From positions 16,216,640 through 16,280,639 of the forward strand of contig NC_058342.1 in assembly GCF_905475395.1 (NCBI RefSeq): DNA of 64,000 nucleotides, in the 5' to 3' direction. The DNA comes from Chrysoperla carnea. Taxonomy: Eukaryota; Arthropoda; Insecta; Neuroptera; Chrysopidae. Of the stretch, positions 36,590-48,140 are shown piece by piece (within the stretch, counting starts at the first letter, position 1; every line of letters starts with the position of its first letter). A model generated the notes under the pieces. That model had not been told where the DNA came from, searched no databases, and saw only the letters and a list, made by a program, of their open reading frames with translations. The position numbers and the translations under genes were made by a program.

Positions 36590-39500
36590 CTAAAAATAGA
36601 AAATTTTTTTAAAGAATCAAACATTACATAAACAAATGAAAGCAAACAATTGACTGAGTTAATTGTTGAAATACCATATGAAGACAGTGTTGATTACGCA
36701 ATCGTTTGTTTTTTACGTCATATAAGTAAAGAAAGATAGTCACTCTTAGTCCCATATAATACATAGTGTATAATAGGATACTTTCGGTAGTGAAAAATAA
36801 ATTATGAAATTTGAATTTATGTAAAAATATCTTAAATATTCTAATTTCGAGTCATAAAAGCACATTTTTCTTTTATAATATTAAAATTAAAAAACGTAAT
36901 TTTTAAACTGTATATCACATGACCTAAAACGCGGGCAAGCCTTGATGTGATGCCATATCAATATGAACCATAGACCATCAGTTAGTTCAGTGTAGACAGC
37001 TGGGTATAATAAATCCATAGATAAGTATTTATATTTATTATAATCAGATGTCTATGAATATATCTGTCAAACTTATTTGTGCTATTTCGTGTAATGATAC
37101 CGATATTTCGTCATCAAATTGGATGCCCGCGTTTTTGACAGTTTAAAAAAGGTTTAAAATTTTATTTTAGTTTTTGGCAAGAAAGCGTGTGTATTTTTCC
37201 GAAATAAATTTTTGGTGGCTTTTTATTAGCAAAATCAACATTTTGAAGTACTTTTTCAAATATAGTAGAATACCCTGTTTGTGCCCTTGCGGGTAAATAG
37301 TGATTGATGTTTACGAAAAAATGTTGTTTATTTTTTTTTATAAGGAACATTGTTTACATTTTAACTATTGTTCTATCTCTAACGGTTTACAAGATGGGTC
37401 CCACGGTCCCAATTAACCGACCCTATGTTCATCATTTACGAACAGGATCTCACTTTTCACGCCTTGAGCACATGATACAAACTTCAGCTTGATATCTTTT
37501 TTCGTTTTTGAGTTATCGTGTTGACAGACAGACAAATGGACTGAAAACCGAAAATGGACTAATTAAGTGATTTCATGAACACCTATACCAAAATTTTGTT
37601 CGTAGCATCAATATTTTTAAGCGTTACAAACTTGGGACGAAATTTAGTATACCTTGATATATTTCATATATGGTATAAATATATGCTAGTAATAATTTTT
37701 TCTAGTGTCTGACCGAAGGTTCGGTTTCGGCCAGTTTCGGCGAAAAAATTTAGTTTCGGGACACACCGAAACTCTGCGTTCGTGAATTATCGCGCGTCGT
37801 TCGGCTAACTTTGAGTGAGTTCGTGTCTGCTGAGTTTGTCGGCCAGTCCTGTGTAATTTTGTTGTGACTTCATGTGTTGTGTTCTGTATGCGTTCTTGGA
37901 TTTGGTTTATTAATTTTAACCCAAACATTGAAACAACTGCCTGCTATAGCTATAATTTAATTTTGTGTGATCTTCAGATACTTGTTTGTTGATTTTAGCT
38001 GCGAGAAAACACAGTTTGTAAACAATATTCATTTAATTAAACTCAATTATTGTTATATCATGTATATATGAAATATACATACTATATTAAGTTTAGTCCC
38101 AAGTTTGTAACGCTTAAAAATAATGATGCTAGGAAAAAAATTTTGTCATAGGTGTTCATAAAATCACCTAATTAATCCATTTCCGGTTGTCCGTCCGTTC
38201 GTCTGTGGACACGATAACTCAAAAACGAAAAAAAATATCGAGCTGAAATTTTTACAGCGTACTCAGGACGTAAAAAGTGAGGTCAAGTTCGTAAATGAGC
38301 ATCATAGGTCAATTGGGTCTTGGGTCCGTAGGACCCATCTTGTAAACCGTTAGAGATAGAACAAAAGTTTAAAAGTAAAAAATGATCCTTATCAAAAATT
38401 AAACAACTTTTGTTTGAAACATTTTTTCGTAAACCTCACTGTTTACCCGTGAGGGCGCCAATTAGATGGAAATTTTATAATATGTACTATACTTGATTAT
38501 CAGTTATGTATGTGTCACATGTTTTTATGTGTAATGTGATAAAGAAATCAACACTGACTATGCATGGTATTTCAACAATTAACTCAGTCAATTGTTTGTT
38601 TTCACTTGTTTTTTATTTGATTTAACACGTGTTAAATGTCTGTATAAGTGTAAAAAAAATAAGCCAAATTTCAGTAAACAATCAATTTTTAACATGTCTA
38701 AAATAGTTTTGAGTTTCGGTTTAGGCCGAAACTGAGACAGATACCGAAGATTCGGTTTCGGTAGGAATTCCAGTTTCGGTCTGACACTATTTTTTTCATA
38801 TTTCTGAACTTTGTATGTGGGAAATCTATTGAGTTTTACATTGTTCAAATATAAAATTTACTTCCTAACATAATTTTTGGTTTTTAACAGATGACAATAA
38901 TAAATAAACTGTTAAGTTGTTGTCAAGCATTTTCATGTCAAATTCCATTACAATTCAGATTTCATTAGTTTAAATATTAATAGGGTATTCTAATATTTTT
39001 GAAAAAGTACTTCAAAATGTTGATTTTGCTAATAAAAAGCCACCAAAAATTTATTTCGGAAAAATACACACGCTTTCTTGCCAAAAACTAAAATAAAATT
39101 TTAAACCTTTTTTAAACTGTCAAAAACGCGGACATCCAATTTGATGACGTAATATCGGTATCATTGCACGAAATAGCACAAATGAATTTGACAGATATAT
39201 TCATAGACATCTGATTATAATAAATATAAATACTTAGTATCTATAGATATATTATACCCAGCTGTCTACACTGAACTAACTGATGGTCTATGGTTCATAC
39301 CGATATGACATCACATCGGGCTTGCCTGCGTTTTAATTCACGTGATACATTTTAAAAATCACGATTTTTAATTTTAATATTATAAAAGAAAAATGCGCTT
39401 TTATGACTCGAAATCAGAATATTTAAGTAAGTATTGCTGTTGAATTTTTGTGACAATTATATTAAATAAACTCGAATTTAAACTAAAGTATTTACTTTAC

Positions 39501-42500
39501 AAATATCAAATATTTTAAGAAAATGGCCTCTTCGAAATACCTTAAAAACTGTTCATTACACAACATTGACACTTTAAATCAGAAGTTTTCAAAATTATTT
39601 CATCTATCACCCACTTTGAGAACTTTTTTTCAGCGCACCCTATATATAATTTTTACCCGATATTTTCATGTTTTAATGTGTACAAAAAAATAAATCTTAA
39701 ATTACGAATTAACCTTATCGCCCCCTGTAGATCTCTAGCGCCCAAAAAGAGGTTTTATAACACACTTTGAGAAACATTGCTTTAAATCAACAGGTTAAGA
39801 AATACTTTCCACCAAGGAACCTCGCACACATAACATTGATTTTTGATTTCAATTAAAAATTTTTGAAAATTATGTATTAAGGTAGTTTTGATCATGCTAA
39901 TCGAAAGTTCTTATGGACACAACCCTAAAAAAACCCTTCCCTTCTGACCTACGGCCCTTTTAAAAAATTTTAATCGAAACCAAAAGTCAATGTATTGTGT
40001 ACGGGGTCCTTTGCAAGGAATTTAACAGAAAACTAGTTCTCATAAAAATTCTGCAGTTTCCGTAGCTAGATACTCTGCCAAGAATTTTTTCGAATATTCA
40101 TAAATTAAATTGTCTGAACTTAGAATCCATGATAAAAATCAAGAACTTACTTCTAATAAAATATCCGCACAATCGTGTACAACTAAAACTAAAGTACCAA
40201 TCCGGAATAAATTACAAATCCACGATAACGCCATTAATAAAATCGTGGCAATATGATGTATAAACATTTGCCAAAAATCTTTGCGTTTAACATCCCAAAA
40301 TTGAGAGAAACACAACGACCAATAAAAACTCATCGATATCATGTAATAATACCAGATGTCATCGGTGTAGCCTTGATGTGGGTATCCATACCAACAATAA
40401 TTGATATCCCATATCCAAGGTTTGTCCCATAATACATATACACCTGAAACAAACACTATTTTTAGTAAGAAAAATTTTAGGGTAAAAACAAAATTTTTGA
40501 CTGTTTTAAAGTTGAAACAATAATAATTGCTCAGAATAAAATTCTCTTGGCAGAATTGAAAAAAAAGTAAATGAGTTAAAAGGAAATCGAAAAAAATTAC
40601 CACAACGTCGTTTTGTTTTCGAGATATTAATTTTGACGTAAATTGGTCAAAATTGGGAACTTAAACATTAGTTATTTCGTGTTCTTATTTTAAACGGTAA
40701 ATATTTTTGAAATTTAAACTGAAAAAAAAAAATTCGTTAAATTCTGTCGAAAAGTCGGTTTTACCGTAGTTCAAGCATAGAAACTGCAAATACCACGTTG
40801 GAAATATCTTAACAAAAAGGATTCTGTCCCACGGACTATTTATGACCGAACTGATCTGAAAACCCTGACCAAATTCAGAGTTTTTGTAAATAAAATTGAT
40901 GCAGAATATTTACTACACTCCAAGATATCGTTGAAGAATCAGGTCTTCAAAATTTAATTCTAGAGATTCATTATTCTTGTATCATTTTCCCCGACTTACA
41001 CCGAAATTCCCCGACTATTTTCTGATTTTTCATGAATTGCAAAAAGACCTCGCACAAATTATATGTAATCTGTATTTCGGTCAAACTTTTTCAAATCTTG
41101 GGGAATGATAGTTTAAGTCATTCTGAATAAAAGTTTCCATGAAGTCATGAAAATGACAGGATTTCAAGTTATCGCAAGAAAATGTACTCATTTATATAAA
41201 CAAAATTATTGTAATTTAATTGTCAAAAATCATGTACGTATATATGTAGCTGAAAATATAGATCTTAACAATTCATATTATTGTTCCACTAAACATTTAA
41301 CACTGCTTCTTATTAGAATTTCGTAACATATTCTTCAAAAAGACAAGAAATAAAAAACACACGTATGCATGTAATAATTATACATATCTGTATATGTATT
41401 TGCCTATACACATATAGGCATATATTAAACAAATAAGTAAATTTTCCAACTTTCATTTAGCTATTGGATGTTAACGCTAAGACGTCAGCGTCACGACTAA
41501 AAAAATGTAAACCATTTTCGTTACAATCAGCCGATTATTTCAATTATTAAAGAGGCAGGATGTATATGCTTTATTATACATTTTAAGGTGCTGTGCTGTA
41601 TTTGGCGTTCTGACAATGGTTTTTTTTCTATCGCTAGATAGAGTCTTTCTTAGCATTAAAATCCAATAACATGAAATCCTGTCACTTTCATGACTTGTGA
41701 CCATTAGTGCAATAAATAAGCCGGAAAATACCATCAAAAGTGGTGGAACAGCTGCGATTTTAAAAATTTTTTGTGTACGTGTTACTTAGACCTCTAGGAA
41801 CATTCAGCCGCACTAACATTGGCATTACAGAAAAAACTGAGGAAATTAGGGTAGTTTTCTCATCCCCAATGCACTCCAAATAGTAACAGTGAAAACAAAT
41901 CAATATTTCAACTCTAAAATCGTCTCCCGAGGGTTTTTGAGGTCGCTGATCATGAATTCAAGGTTTAAAAGCAACTGAACACAGTTGCAACCCCATTAAA
42001 ACTACCTCTGGAAGTGATAGACAAAAACTTTATTATATTCAAAATTTTGCTTCAGAAATCGTCTCTTGTGTAGCTTTTAGGTTCGCTGTTCATTAATTCA
42101 AGGTCAAAAAGCAATTGAGGAAGGTTTCAACCCCATTGAAACTATCCCTAGAAGTGTCAATGATAAAAAGCATTGAAAATTCTGAATTTCACCTCAGAAA
42201 TTGTTTCTCTGCGGTTTCCGGAGTCGTTAATCATCAATATGAGTACAAAAAGCTACTGAATGTAGTTCCCAGCCACCCCTTGAAATAACAAAAAATTAAA
42301 TTTTTTTAAATGTTTATCATTGTCACTTCTAGGGGTAGTTTTTTTGGGTTTCAACCATCTTAAGCTAATTTTTGACCTTAGATTCGTAATCAGCGCTACC
42401 AATTACGATATTCCCCGAAAGACGATATTCGAGGAGAAATTTTAAATTTTTTCTGTCACTTCTAGGGGTAGTTTTAAAGGGGATGGTGTGACATTCGATT

Positions 42501-45500
42501 GATTTTCAATTTCAAATTCATGATCAGTGACTCTGAAAACCGCAGAGACAATTTCTGAGGTGAAATTCCAATTTTTTTTTATTGTCACTTCTAGAGGTAG
42601 TTTTAATGGGGATTCAACCATCCAAGTTACTTTTTGATCTTGGATTCGTGATCAGCGACCCCAAAAACCCCACAAGAGACGATATTCGAGGTAAATTTTT
42701 TAAATATTTCTCTGCCACTTCTAGGGGTGGCTTGGAGCTACATTGAGTTACATCTTGCCCTCAAATTCATTATCAACGACTTCAAAAATCGCAGAGAGAC
42801 AATTTCTGAGGCAAAATTTTGAATTAAATAAATTTTTTGTCTCTGTCACTTTAAGGGTAGTTTTCATGCGGTTGCAACCGTATTCAGTTGATTTTTAACC
42901 TTGAATTCTTGATCAACGACCTCAAAAACCCTAGGAAGACGATTTTTGAGGTGAAATATTGATTTGTTTGAACTGTTACTATTTGGAAAGTTTTGGGGAT
43001 GGGAAAACTACCCTAATTTTCTCAGTTTTTTTTTGTAATGCCAAGGTTAGTGCGGCTGAATTTTCCTAGAGGTCTAAGGAACACGTCCACCACTTTTCGG
43101 CTTATTTATTGTACTACATGGGAACTTTCCTTTAGAATAATTTAAATTTTCATTTGCAAAATTTGAATAAGTTTGACCGAAATGCAGATTACATCTAATT
43201 TGTGCGAGGTCTTTTCCAGGTTTTCAGGTGTCATCCTGTATTTTGGTAGTACGTGTCATATAGGTTTGGTATCGTAGATCTATAACTATGTGCTAATGAA
43301 TTTTAGTTAGTCAACTGAAAAAAAATTCAACAGATTGTTGCTGAAATTGAGTAAATTTGTAAAGAAAGAATTTGATCAGGCACCGTTTGATCAACTTCTT
43401 TTGTTGAATAATGAAACTTTGGCTTGAAGAAATGATCTCTGAAACTTATAATCTGGAACCACTTTACAGTTGAATACTCACCATATATAAAGGAATACGT
43501 GTAGTACAAGCATCTCCATGCATTCTCACAAAATTTCGTTAAGGTTGATGGTTTGTCTTGGCTCTTTCGTAAACGTAGCCAACGTTCGATCTACAAAATA
43601 AAACCGAATAAATTTTAAATGAACGCTATTTGATTTTCTAAAGATTGTCATTGAGGTTTAATTTTTTTAGTTTTCACGCCAGAATAACCTTAAAAAAAGG
43701 AATAGAAATAAAAATTTTGGTGTTATGTATTAGAATATCATGTATTTTGGCATGTGGTAAGTAAAAACGAAAATGGCGAAATATTTGATATTTGAAAGGA
43801 TTAGTAATCGAATAATCTCTCGTAAAGCAGACGTTATTTGACCAGGTATGGCGAAACAATAGCATGTGACACAATATTTGGGGCATGCCTCCGATCACAA
43901 AGTTCATTATGAAGTGAGTGATCTTACGAACGCAAGCTTGTTTGTTATGATTAAATATGTTGGCCAAAATTATTATAATCATGGCAAGTTACTCGGTTGC
44001 AAATGCCATGCTCGGCATAGTAAATCTTTTCAAAAGGGAGAGTTTTCGAAGGAAGCCTGGTTAGCATGCGCACTCTTACTTTTTGATAATTTCGATAATA
44101 AAGATAAGGTAATTTAGCGCATCAAAGATATTCCTCTATCTAGAAACACAATAAAAGAAATAATCAACATAAGTTTACATTAACGAAGCTCCCTTTATAT
44201 CGCTATGTCTTGACGAAAGCACTGGCATTACGATATCCGTACGTCTAGCTGTTTTGGCTCGATATTGCGTAGGAAACGTCATTAAAAAAGAATTGCGAAT
44301 TGCAATAATCACGAAGTCAAAATTATTTGACGACACGTTTAGAAAAAAATGGTACGTTGATATATACGCCCCCCCCCCCCTCTGGCGTAGATCATGCGAT
44401 TTAATGCCTGTTGATTTTTTTCTTGGGGGATATTTGAAGGACAAATGTTTACGCAAATGATGTTCAAACCATAGATGATTTGACTAAATATTATTGATTC
44501 CATTCAAGAGATAAGGGTGGAAATGTATTTATATTCTATCAAAAACTAGCAGCCGAACCCGGCGTTGCTCGGGTTAAAATACATCGCATGTTTAATGGTA
44601 TAAATAATATTTAAGGATCAATTTTATAATGCAAATATTATAGATTTCTATCTTATCGCTTTTTTCACTTGTCAAAATCACTTGAATTTGTTTCATTTCT
44701 GTTCAGACTGACGGAAAGTCAATGGATTTTGGTTTTATATATCGTCGAATATCGAAATTGCTAATACCAGAACACTCTAGAATATTTACGTGTATATCAC
44801 TTTCAAAGTTAGAAACATTTTCAAAAATTTAATTTGATTAATATACTTTCCATTTATTCTCGCTTTGGTTTCTTTTTAGATCTGAACTCTGTGGTTTCTC
44901 AAGAAAGACTGTCTCAAGTCGCCGTGAGAGCCTTCTTTTATAGCCTGAGGTTGTTCTAGAGGATTCTGATTAAAAGAATGTTCGTTCATTTATTTATTTA
45001 AATAATCGAGCAACCCCTCTCCCAAATTTTCAGAATTGATTTGGACTTAGTCGTATGCTTCGTATACAAAAAATTTAAACCTTTTTTCCAAAAATACCCT
45101 GGAGCTCGTACATCCTTAAAAGATCGAACCAGTTAAATTAAACTGTGTGCTTTAAAAACGGGCTTTGTTTTTTTTCCAAGCTTGGTTTCTGAAAGTTGAT
45201 TTTTGATGTTTTCGAGAGAATAAAACACAACAAACCGGAATCTCCCGAAAATATTCAATATAAAGAGCTGCCATATTTTATTTGAAGAAACCTATGCACG
45301 CGAATCGTGTATTACAAATTTGAACATCGGTATAAATCGGAAATATGCGTCAACACTCCTTTCTCGAAAACATCAAAATGGCGGTACATTTAAAAATAAC
45401 ATCCAATATAAACATACCTGACGTTCGGTTAAATCTAATTGTTTCGCTAAACCAACAATTTGTCGATGACTCGGATGCTTATTTTGATTATACGCTTTTT

Positions 45501-45774
45501 CTAATATTACATTCGGTGTAGCCTTCTTACTTCGCGTATACTTAATACCAACTCGCCTGCCCACTGGCGCAAACCAATATCGTTCTAATACGTATCGTAA
45601 TACTAACATAACCGCAGCCATTGGTATTGGATATACTAAATGTCGGTAATCTGTGTAATTAATACCATTTCTACCGGGTGTTAAATCGTTCCATGTTGTA
45701 TTTGGTGGTAACCAAACGTCTTCGTTCCAAAATTTTGATGCAAAATTCTTATATATTACGTTTAGTGATTCCAT
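36044..45774 (-). CDS. schlank: Ceramide synthase (Lag1/schlank type), 4 coding exons, 434 residues
   Basis: Ceramide synthases N-acylate sphingoid bases with fatty acyl-CoA in the ER membrane. Exons on the minus strand are 45774-45418, 43590-43482, 40443-40151 and 36589-36044. All introns have GT...AG, the phases are 0, 1 and 0, and the joined protein is continuous with the family (TERQ|IERWLR, FIYG|VYVLWDKPW, DILLE|LAKML). N25-T27 is a glycosylation sequon. A membrane helix lies at ~48-68 and the homeobox-like domain at ~75-132. The TLC/Lag1 motif spans ~203-253 with H218-H219, H245-D246 and D249. Further helices lie at ~265-292 and ~305-335. The Ser/Asp-rich tail from ~347 resembles the region phosphorylated by CK2 in mammals. 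Length suits animal enzymes (~350-430). The single insect gene is usually called schlank. Introns are packed with transposons, but no coding exon is hit. Confidence 0.95.
36633..37677 (-). mobile_element. Family H element, copy 8 (interrupted)
   Basis: The first part ends near 36770 and the remainder resumes at ~37279 ('gcccttgcgggtaaatag'), ending ATATATGGTATA. The interruption is the MITE at 36771-37278. Confidence 0.85.
36771..37278 (-). mobile_element. MITE of the AATAGGGTATT family
   Basis: Inverted copy of the element at 61639-62126, sharing 'aagaaagcgtgtgtattttt' and 'gttagttcagtgtagacagc'. The ends are slightly decayed (AATAGGATA, GAATACCCT). Inserted in family H copy 8. Confidence 0.85.
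37703..38791. mobile_element. hAT-like non-autonomous element with nested family H copy
   Basis: Inverted ends TAGTGTCTGACCGAA and TTTCGGTCTGACACTA are flanked by an 8-bp near-duplicate (ATTTTTTC / TTTTTTTC), the hAT target length. Subterminal 'ttcggtttcggcc' repeats occur on both sides. The centre is occupied by the family H copy 38054-38608. Confidence 0.8.
38054..38608 (+). mobile_element. Family H element, copy 9
   Basis: Near full length, from TATATCATGTATATATG to TTTTCACTTG, including 'gggtccgtaggacccatctt'. Confidence 0.9.
38979..39430 (+). mobile_element. MITE of the AATAGGGTATT family, 3' truncated
   Basis: It starts AATAGGGTATTCTAATATTT and matches 61639-62126 to about the 'ctcgaaatcagaatatttaa' block. 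The right terminus is missing. Confidence 0.85.
39825..40010. mobile_element. Short MITE related to 26690-27000
   Basis: Inverted ends around 'acataacattgatttttg' and 'aaaagtcaatgtattgtgt', with the middle 'ggtagttttgatcatgctaa' shared with the tandem repeat at 26690-27000. Confidence 0.65.
40151..40443 (-). CDS. schlank: Ceramide synthase exon 3, TLC/Lag1 motif (residues 156-253)
   Basis: Acceptor TTTCAG, donor GTAAGT. It carries WDKPWIWDINYCWYGYPHQ, then SFYWSLCFSQFWDVKRKDF, IHHIATILLMALSW and VLVVHDCADILLE. The His pair and the HD...D cluster are the conserved catalytic residues of the family, all present. Confidence 0.95.
41041..43215. mobile_element. Large palindromic element with ~125-bp modules
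   Basis: Outer arms match inverted ('gacctcgcacaaatta', 41048, against 'aatttgtgcgaggtc', 43197). Deeper arms follow: 'tcagccgcactaac' against 'gttagtgcggctga'. The core has about eight modules carrying 'gtcgctgatca', 'aaccccattaaaactac' and 'tctagaagtg' blocks, the left ones in one direction and the right ones in the other. Centre near 42.3-42.4 kb. Confidence 0.8.
41143..41700. mobile_element. MITE inserted in the palindrome's left arm
   Basis: Inverted ends GTCATGAAAATGACAGGATT and, from the right, GTCATGAAAGTGACAGGATT. The corresponding point of the right arm (~43115) lacks it, which marks it as an insertion. Confidence 0.75.
43482..43590 (-). CDS. schlank: Ceramide synthase exon 2 (residues 120-156)
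   Basis: Acceptor TTTTGTAG, donor GTGAGT, 109 bp. It reads IERWLRLRKSQDKPSTLTKF and CENAWRCLYYTYSFIYG, completing the homeobox-like domain and entering the next membrane segment. The last codon is split 1+2. Confidence 0.95.
44160..44520 (+). pseudogene. DDE transposase relic (Tc1/mariner-like, DUF4817 type?)
   Basis: It ends DLMPVDFFLGGYLKDK and, in a shifted frame, the TIDDL..I block shared with 27750-27870. DL.P.DFFLWGY.K is the third-catalytic-Asp region of many insect transposases. Several frames are needed to read it, so it is dead. A C10 run at ~44369 interrupts it. Confidence 0.6.
44546..44580 (-). mobile_element. Helitron 3' end
   Basis: Read on the minus strand: AACCCGAGCAACGCCGGGTT hairpin, short linker, then CTAG before T. 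The 5' end was not located. Confidence 0.65.
45418..45774 (-). CDS. schlank: Ceramide synthase exon 1 (residues 1-119)
   Basis: The start ATG lies nine bases after a likely 3' splice site (TTGTTAACAG, ending 45784), so a non-coding 5' exon further upstream is probable. It encodes the lumenal N-terminus with the NTT sequon, the first membrane helix (YPIPMAAVMLVLRYVLERYW) and most of the homeobox-like domain, ending LTERQ. Confidence 0.94.
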
Positions 45775-45899
45775 TTTGAAATACTGTTAACAAAAAAAAT
45801 ATTTTGGTATATCTATTTGTTCATTTTTTACATCTATTTCAAATTTTTATTAGGGATTCCTTCACAGAGGAAAAAGCGTAGAAAGTAAGGAGCATAGGG

Positions 45900-46860
45900 A
45901 AAATACTTTCTACGTCATCTTATATACTTCTTCTCTAGCTTGCTTTTCCTGCTGACGCGATATCTTCCTTATTCCTTCAGAAAATTCCATGATTTACCCA
46001 TCATTTTAAAGCTTATCGTACTGGCTAATGATTCATAGCCTAACAATTTTCTGCTTAGAAAAAACAAGATAGAGAAAAAAATCAAGATTTAATTTTGTTC
46101 ATTATGCAATTTGTATATTATATCCGTAATAAAACTGCCTATATATAAAACGAAAATAAATTACTATTGCTATTTTGTATCACTTCTGTTTTTAGCGGGT
46201 ATCCCACGGTAGAGTTCGGTACGGATCGGGAATGAAATATATGCAATTATGGTTACATACAAGGTATAACATTTGCATTACGTGACAGTTTTAAGTTTGT
46301 GTAAGTTTTTAGCGTATACCGAGAGACGCAAAGCGAATCGATGAATGCATAAGATTTACATTGGTGTAATACATATTACCTATACTATTTGAGAAATATT
46401 CACAACAAGCTTGACCCGTGAAAACAGACTAAAGAAATTATATTTGAACAATAAAAAGAAAAAAAATATTACACAGAAGCTGGGACTGGAACTCGGTTCC
46501 TCTAAATATCCGGTCTAGGACGTAACCAATTCCATCACTCCTGCTGTGACACATAGAGCAGGAATAAGTTATAATGAATAGTAATTTTTTTTTTCTTATT
46601 ATTTATAAGCAATTTTATTACAGATATGATATACAAATAAAATAATGAACAAAATTAAATCTCAATATTATTTCTCTAGCCTATTTTTTCCTAAGGGGTA
46701 CATTTTTATTGAGAGTTTAAGAGTTTATTTTTCGTAAGTAGTTAACACGAGCTTTAAAATGAGGATTAACTCATGGAATTTGATAAAGGCATAAGGAAGA
46801 TTTGCGTGAACAGGAAAAAGAAATAATGGTTTAGGAAAAAATAGACCGAAAAAAAATTTC
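45900..46860. mobile_element. Repeat R inverted pair enclosing a SINE head
   Basis: 45945-46060 and 46740-46840 are inverted relatives ('atcttccttattcctt' against 'aaggaagatttgcgtg'). The pair encloses more shared sequence (gcaattttattacag) and the tRNA-like segment at 46470-46545. Confidence 0.6.
46470..46545 (-). mobile_element. tRNA-like SINE head
   Basis: On the minus strand there is a box A-like GATGGAATTGGTTACG and a box B-like GAGTTCCAGTCCC at the proper distance. No good cloverleaf, so SINE head or tRNA relic. Confidence 0.45.
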
Positions 46861-47459
46861 TGCAATAGTGTACCATTTTTGAACGCAACGGCTAAAAACT
46901 TCAGAACCCAATCAACTCCTTTATAGTCGACAAACTCAACTCAATCAACTTACAATTAAAACAATACTATGGGTATAATACACAAGATAGAAGAAAACTG
47001 ACACGACTTCGAAATGCAGTCGACATTAAGATTTGAATAATTGAATGTATCCAGTAGCAATTTAAATTTTTTATTTTATAGCTTAAAGTGAAAGGGCTAA
47101 GAAGAGATAAGTTTATGGCATCATAATTATTAATGATAAAAATTTCCATTAAAAAAAATCGGCACGACTAAGTTATTCAGAAAATGTTAAACCCTTATAT
47201 TCTTCTCTACAGAAAACTTTTTATGGTGAATTAAAAATGGAGCAAAAGGTATTAGTAACACTTTTTTGAGATATCGAAGTCTAAAAGTGATGGTAAAAAT
47301 CACATTCGAATCAATCATCGAAATTTACCATCCAAAATAATTTTTTTTTTTTCAAATAAATACTTATCGCTTTAAATTTATCATAAACATTTTTCTCTAG
47401 AATTATAAAAACAGGAAAGCTTTACCACTTAAAGTAGGGGGAAATTTGAAAATATTATT
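46861..47459. other. Intergenic, nothing recognised
   Basis: AT-rich; no motif. It could include the promoter or 5' exon of the ceramide synthase gene, which I cannot place. Confidence 0.35.
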
Positions 47460-48140
47460 ATTATTTCAGAATGCATATTTTCATTTCATTTAAGAAATTA
47501 TGAATTCTTCATAATTTCAAATTGACGAAAAACAGTTGAATTTCATCCGTACAAGTCATGTTTCCACAAACCCACTTTTCATACTATTCTCCGTATTTGA
47601 AGCGCTTCAAAAATCGTTAAACATCAAAATATAAACTTTTATGGATTTAAGACAAAAGGTAAAAAAAAAATTATTTGATTCATTTCTTAAAAAAAAAATT
47701 GTTTACTTCAAATGTTTAGAAAAGTATTAAACGGAGGAAATTTCAAAGTAAAATAACTTATATATATGTAAATTTTCATAAATTTATCACAAAAAACCGC
47801 ATGAAATCAAAATAAAACCGCATTGGAAACCATAATATAACCTTTCATGAATTAAAATCAACCAAAAACAATTGAATTTAATCCTCACAGGTCATGTTTC
47901 CATAAAGACATTTTAAATACTTTTCAGTTTTCCCCTAATCCAATTGTATTTGAAACGCTCCAAAAAACCGTAAAACACTACGTCAAAATTTCTTCACATG
48001 TAAGTTAATTTCCATATATTTCCCCCCAAAAAATAGATAAATAACACCGCATTAAAAACAAAAATATAATCTTTATTGAATTCAAATAAGACGAAAAACA
48101 GTTGAATTTAATCCGTTTCCACATAGACAATTTCAATTTT
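47460..48140. repeat. Decayed tandem repeat, three partial units
   Basis: 'cagttgaatttcatccgtac', 'caattgaatttaatcctcac' and 'cagttgaatttaatccgttt' recur at ~47534, ~47870 and ~48101. The first two are followed by 'gtcatgtttcca' and a 'tatttgaa.cgct.caaaaa' block. Confidence 0.6.

Larger units (their letters stand above)
36590..40150 (-). other. schlank: Ceramide synthase intron 3 (3561 bp)
   Basis: It is filled by a family H element with a MITE inside it, a hAT-like element with another family H element inside it, a second MITE of the AATAGGGTATT family and a short MITE near the donor. Confidence 0.9.
40444..43481 (-). other. schlank: Ceramide synthase intron 2 (3038 bp)
   Basis: Mostly occupied by the palindromic modular element at 41041-43215, itself interrupted by another MITE. 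Confidence 0.9.
43591..45417 (-). other. schlank: Ceramide synthase intron 1 (1827 bp)
   Basis: It holds a transposase relic on the opposite strand and a Helitron 3' end. Confidence 0.9.

Noticed and set aside
37686-38848. Short minus-strand frames rich in RPK/PKP
   Set aside because: They are translations of the repeated hAT-like ends, not a protein.
43866-44117. 83-residue open stretch on the plus strand in ceramide synthase intron 1
   Set aside because: No recognised motif. It lies next to a transposase relic and is antisense to a well supported intron.
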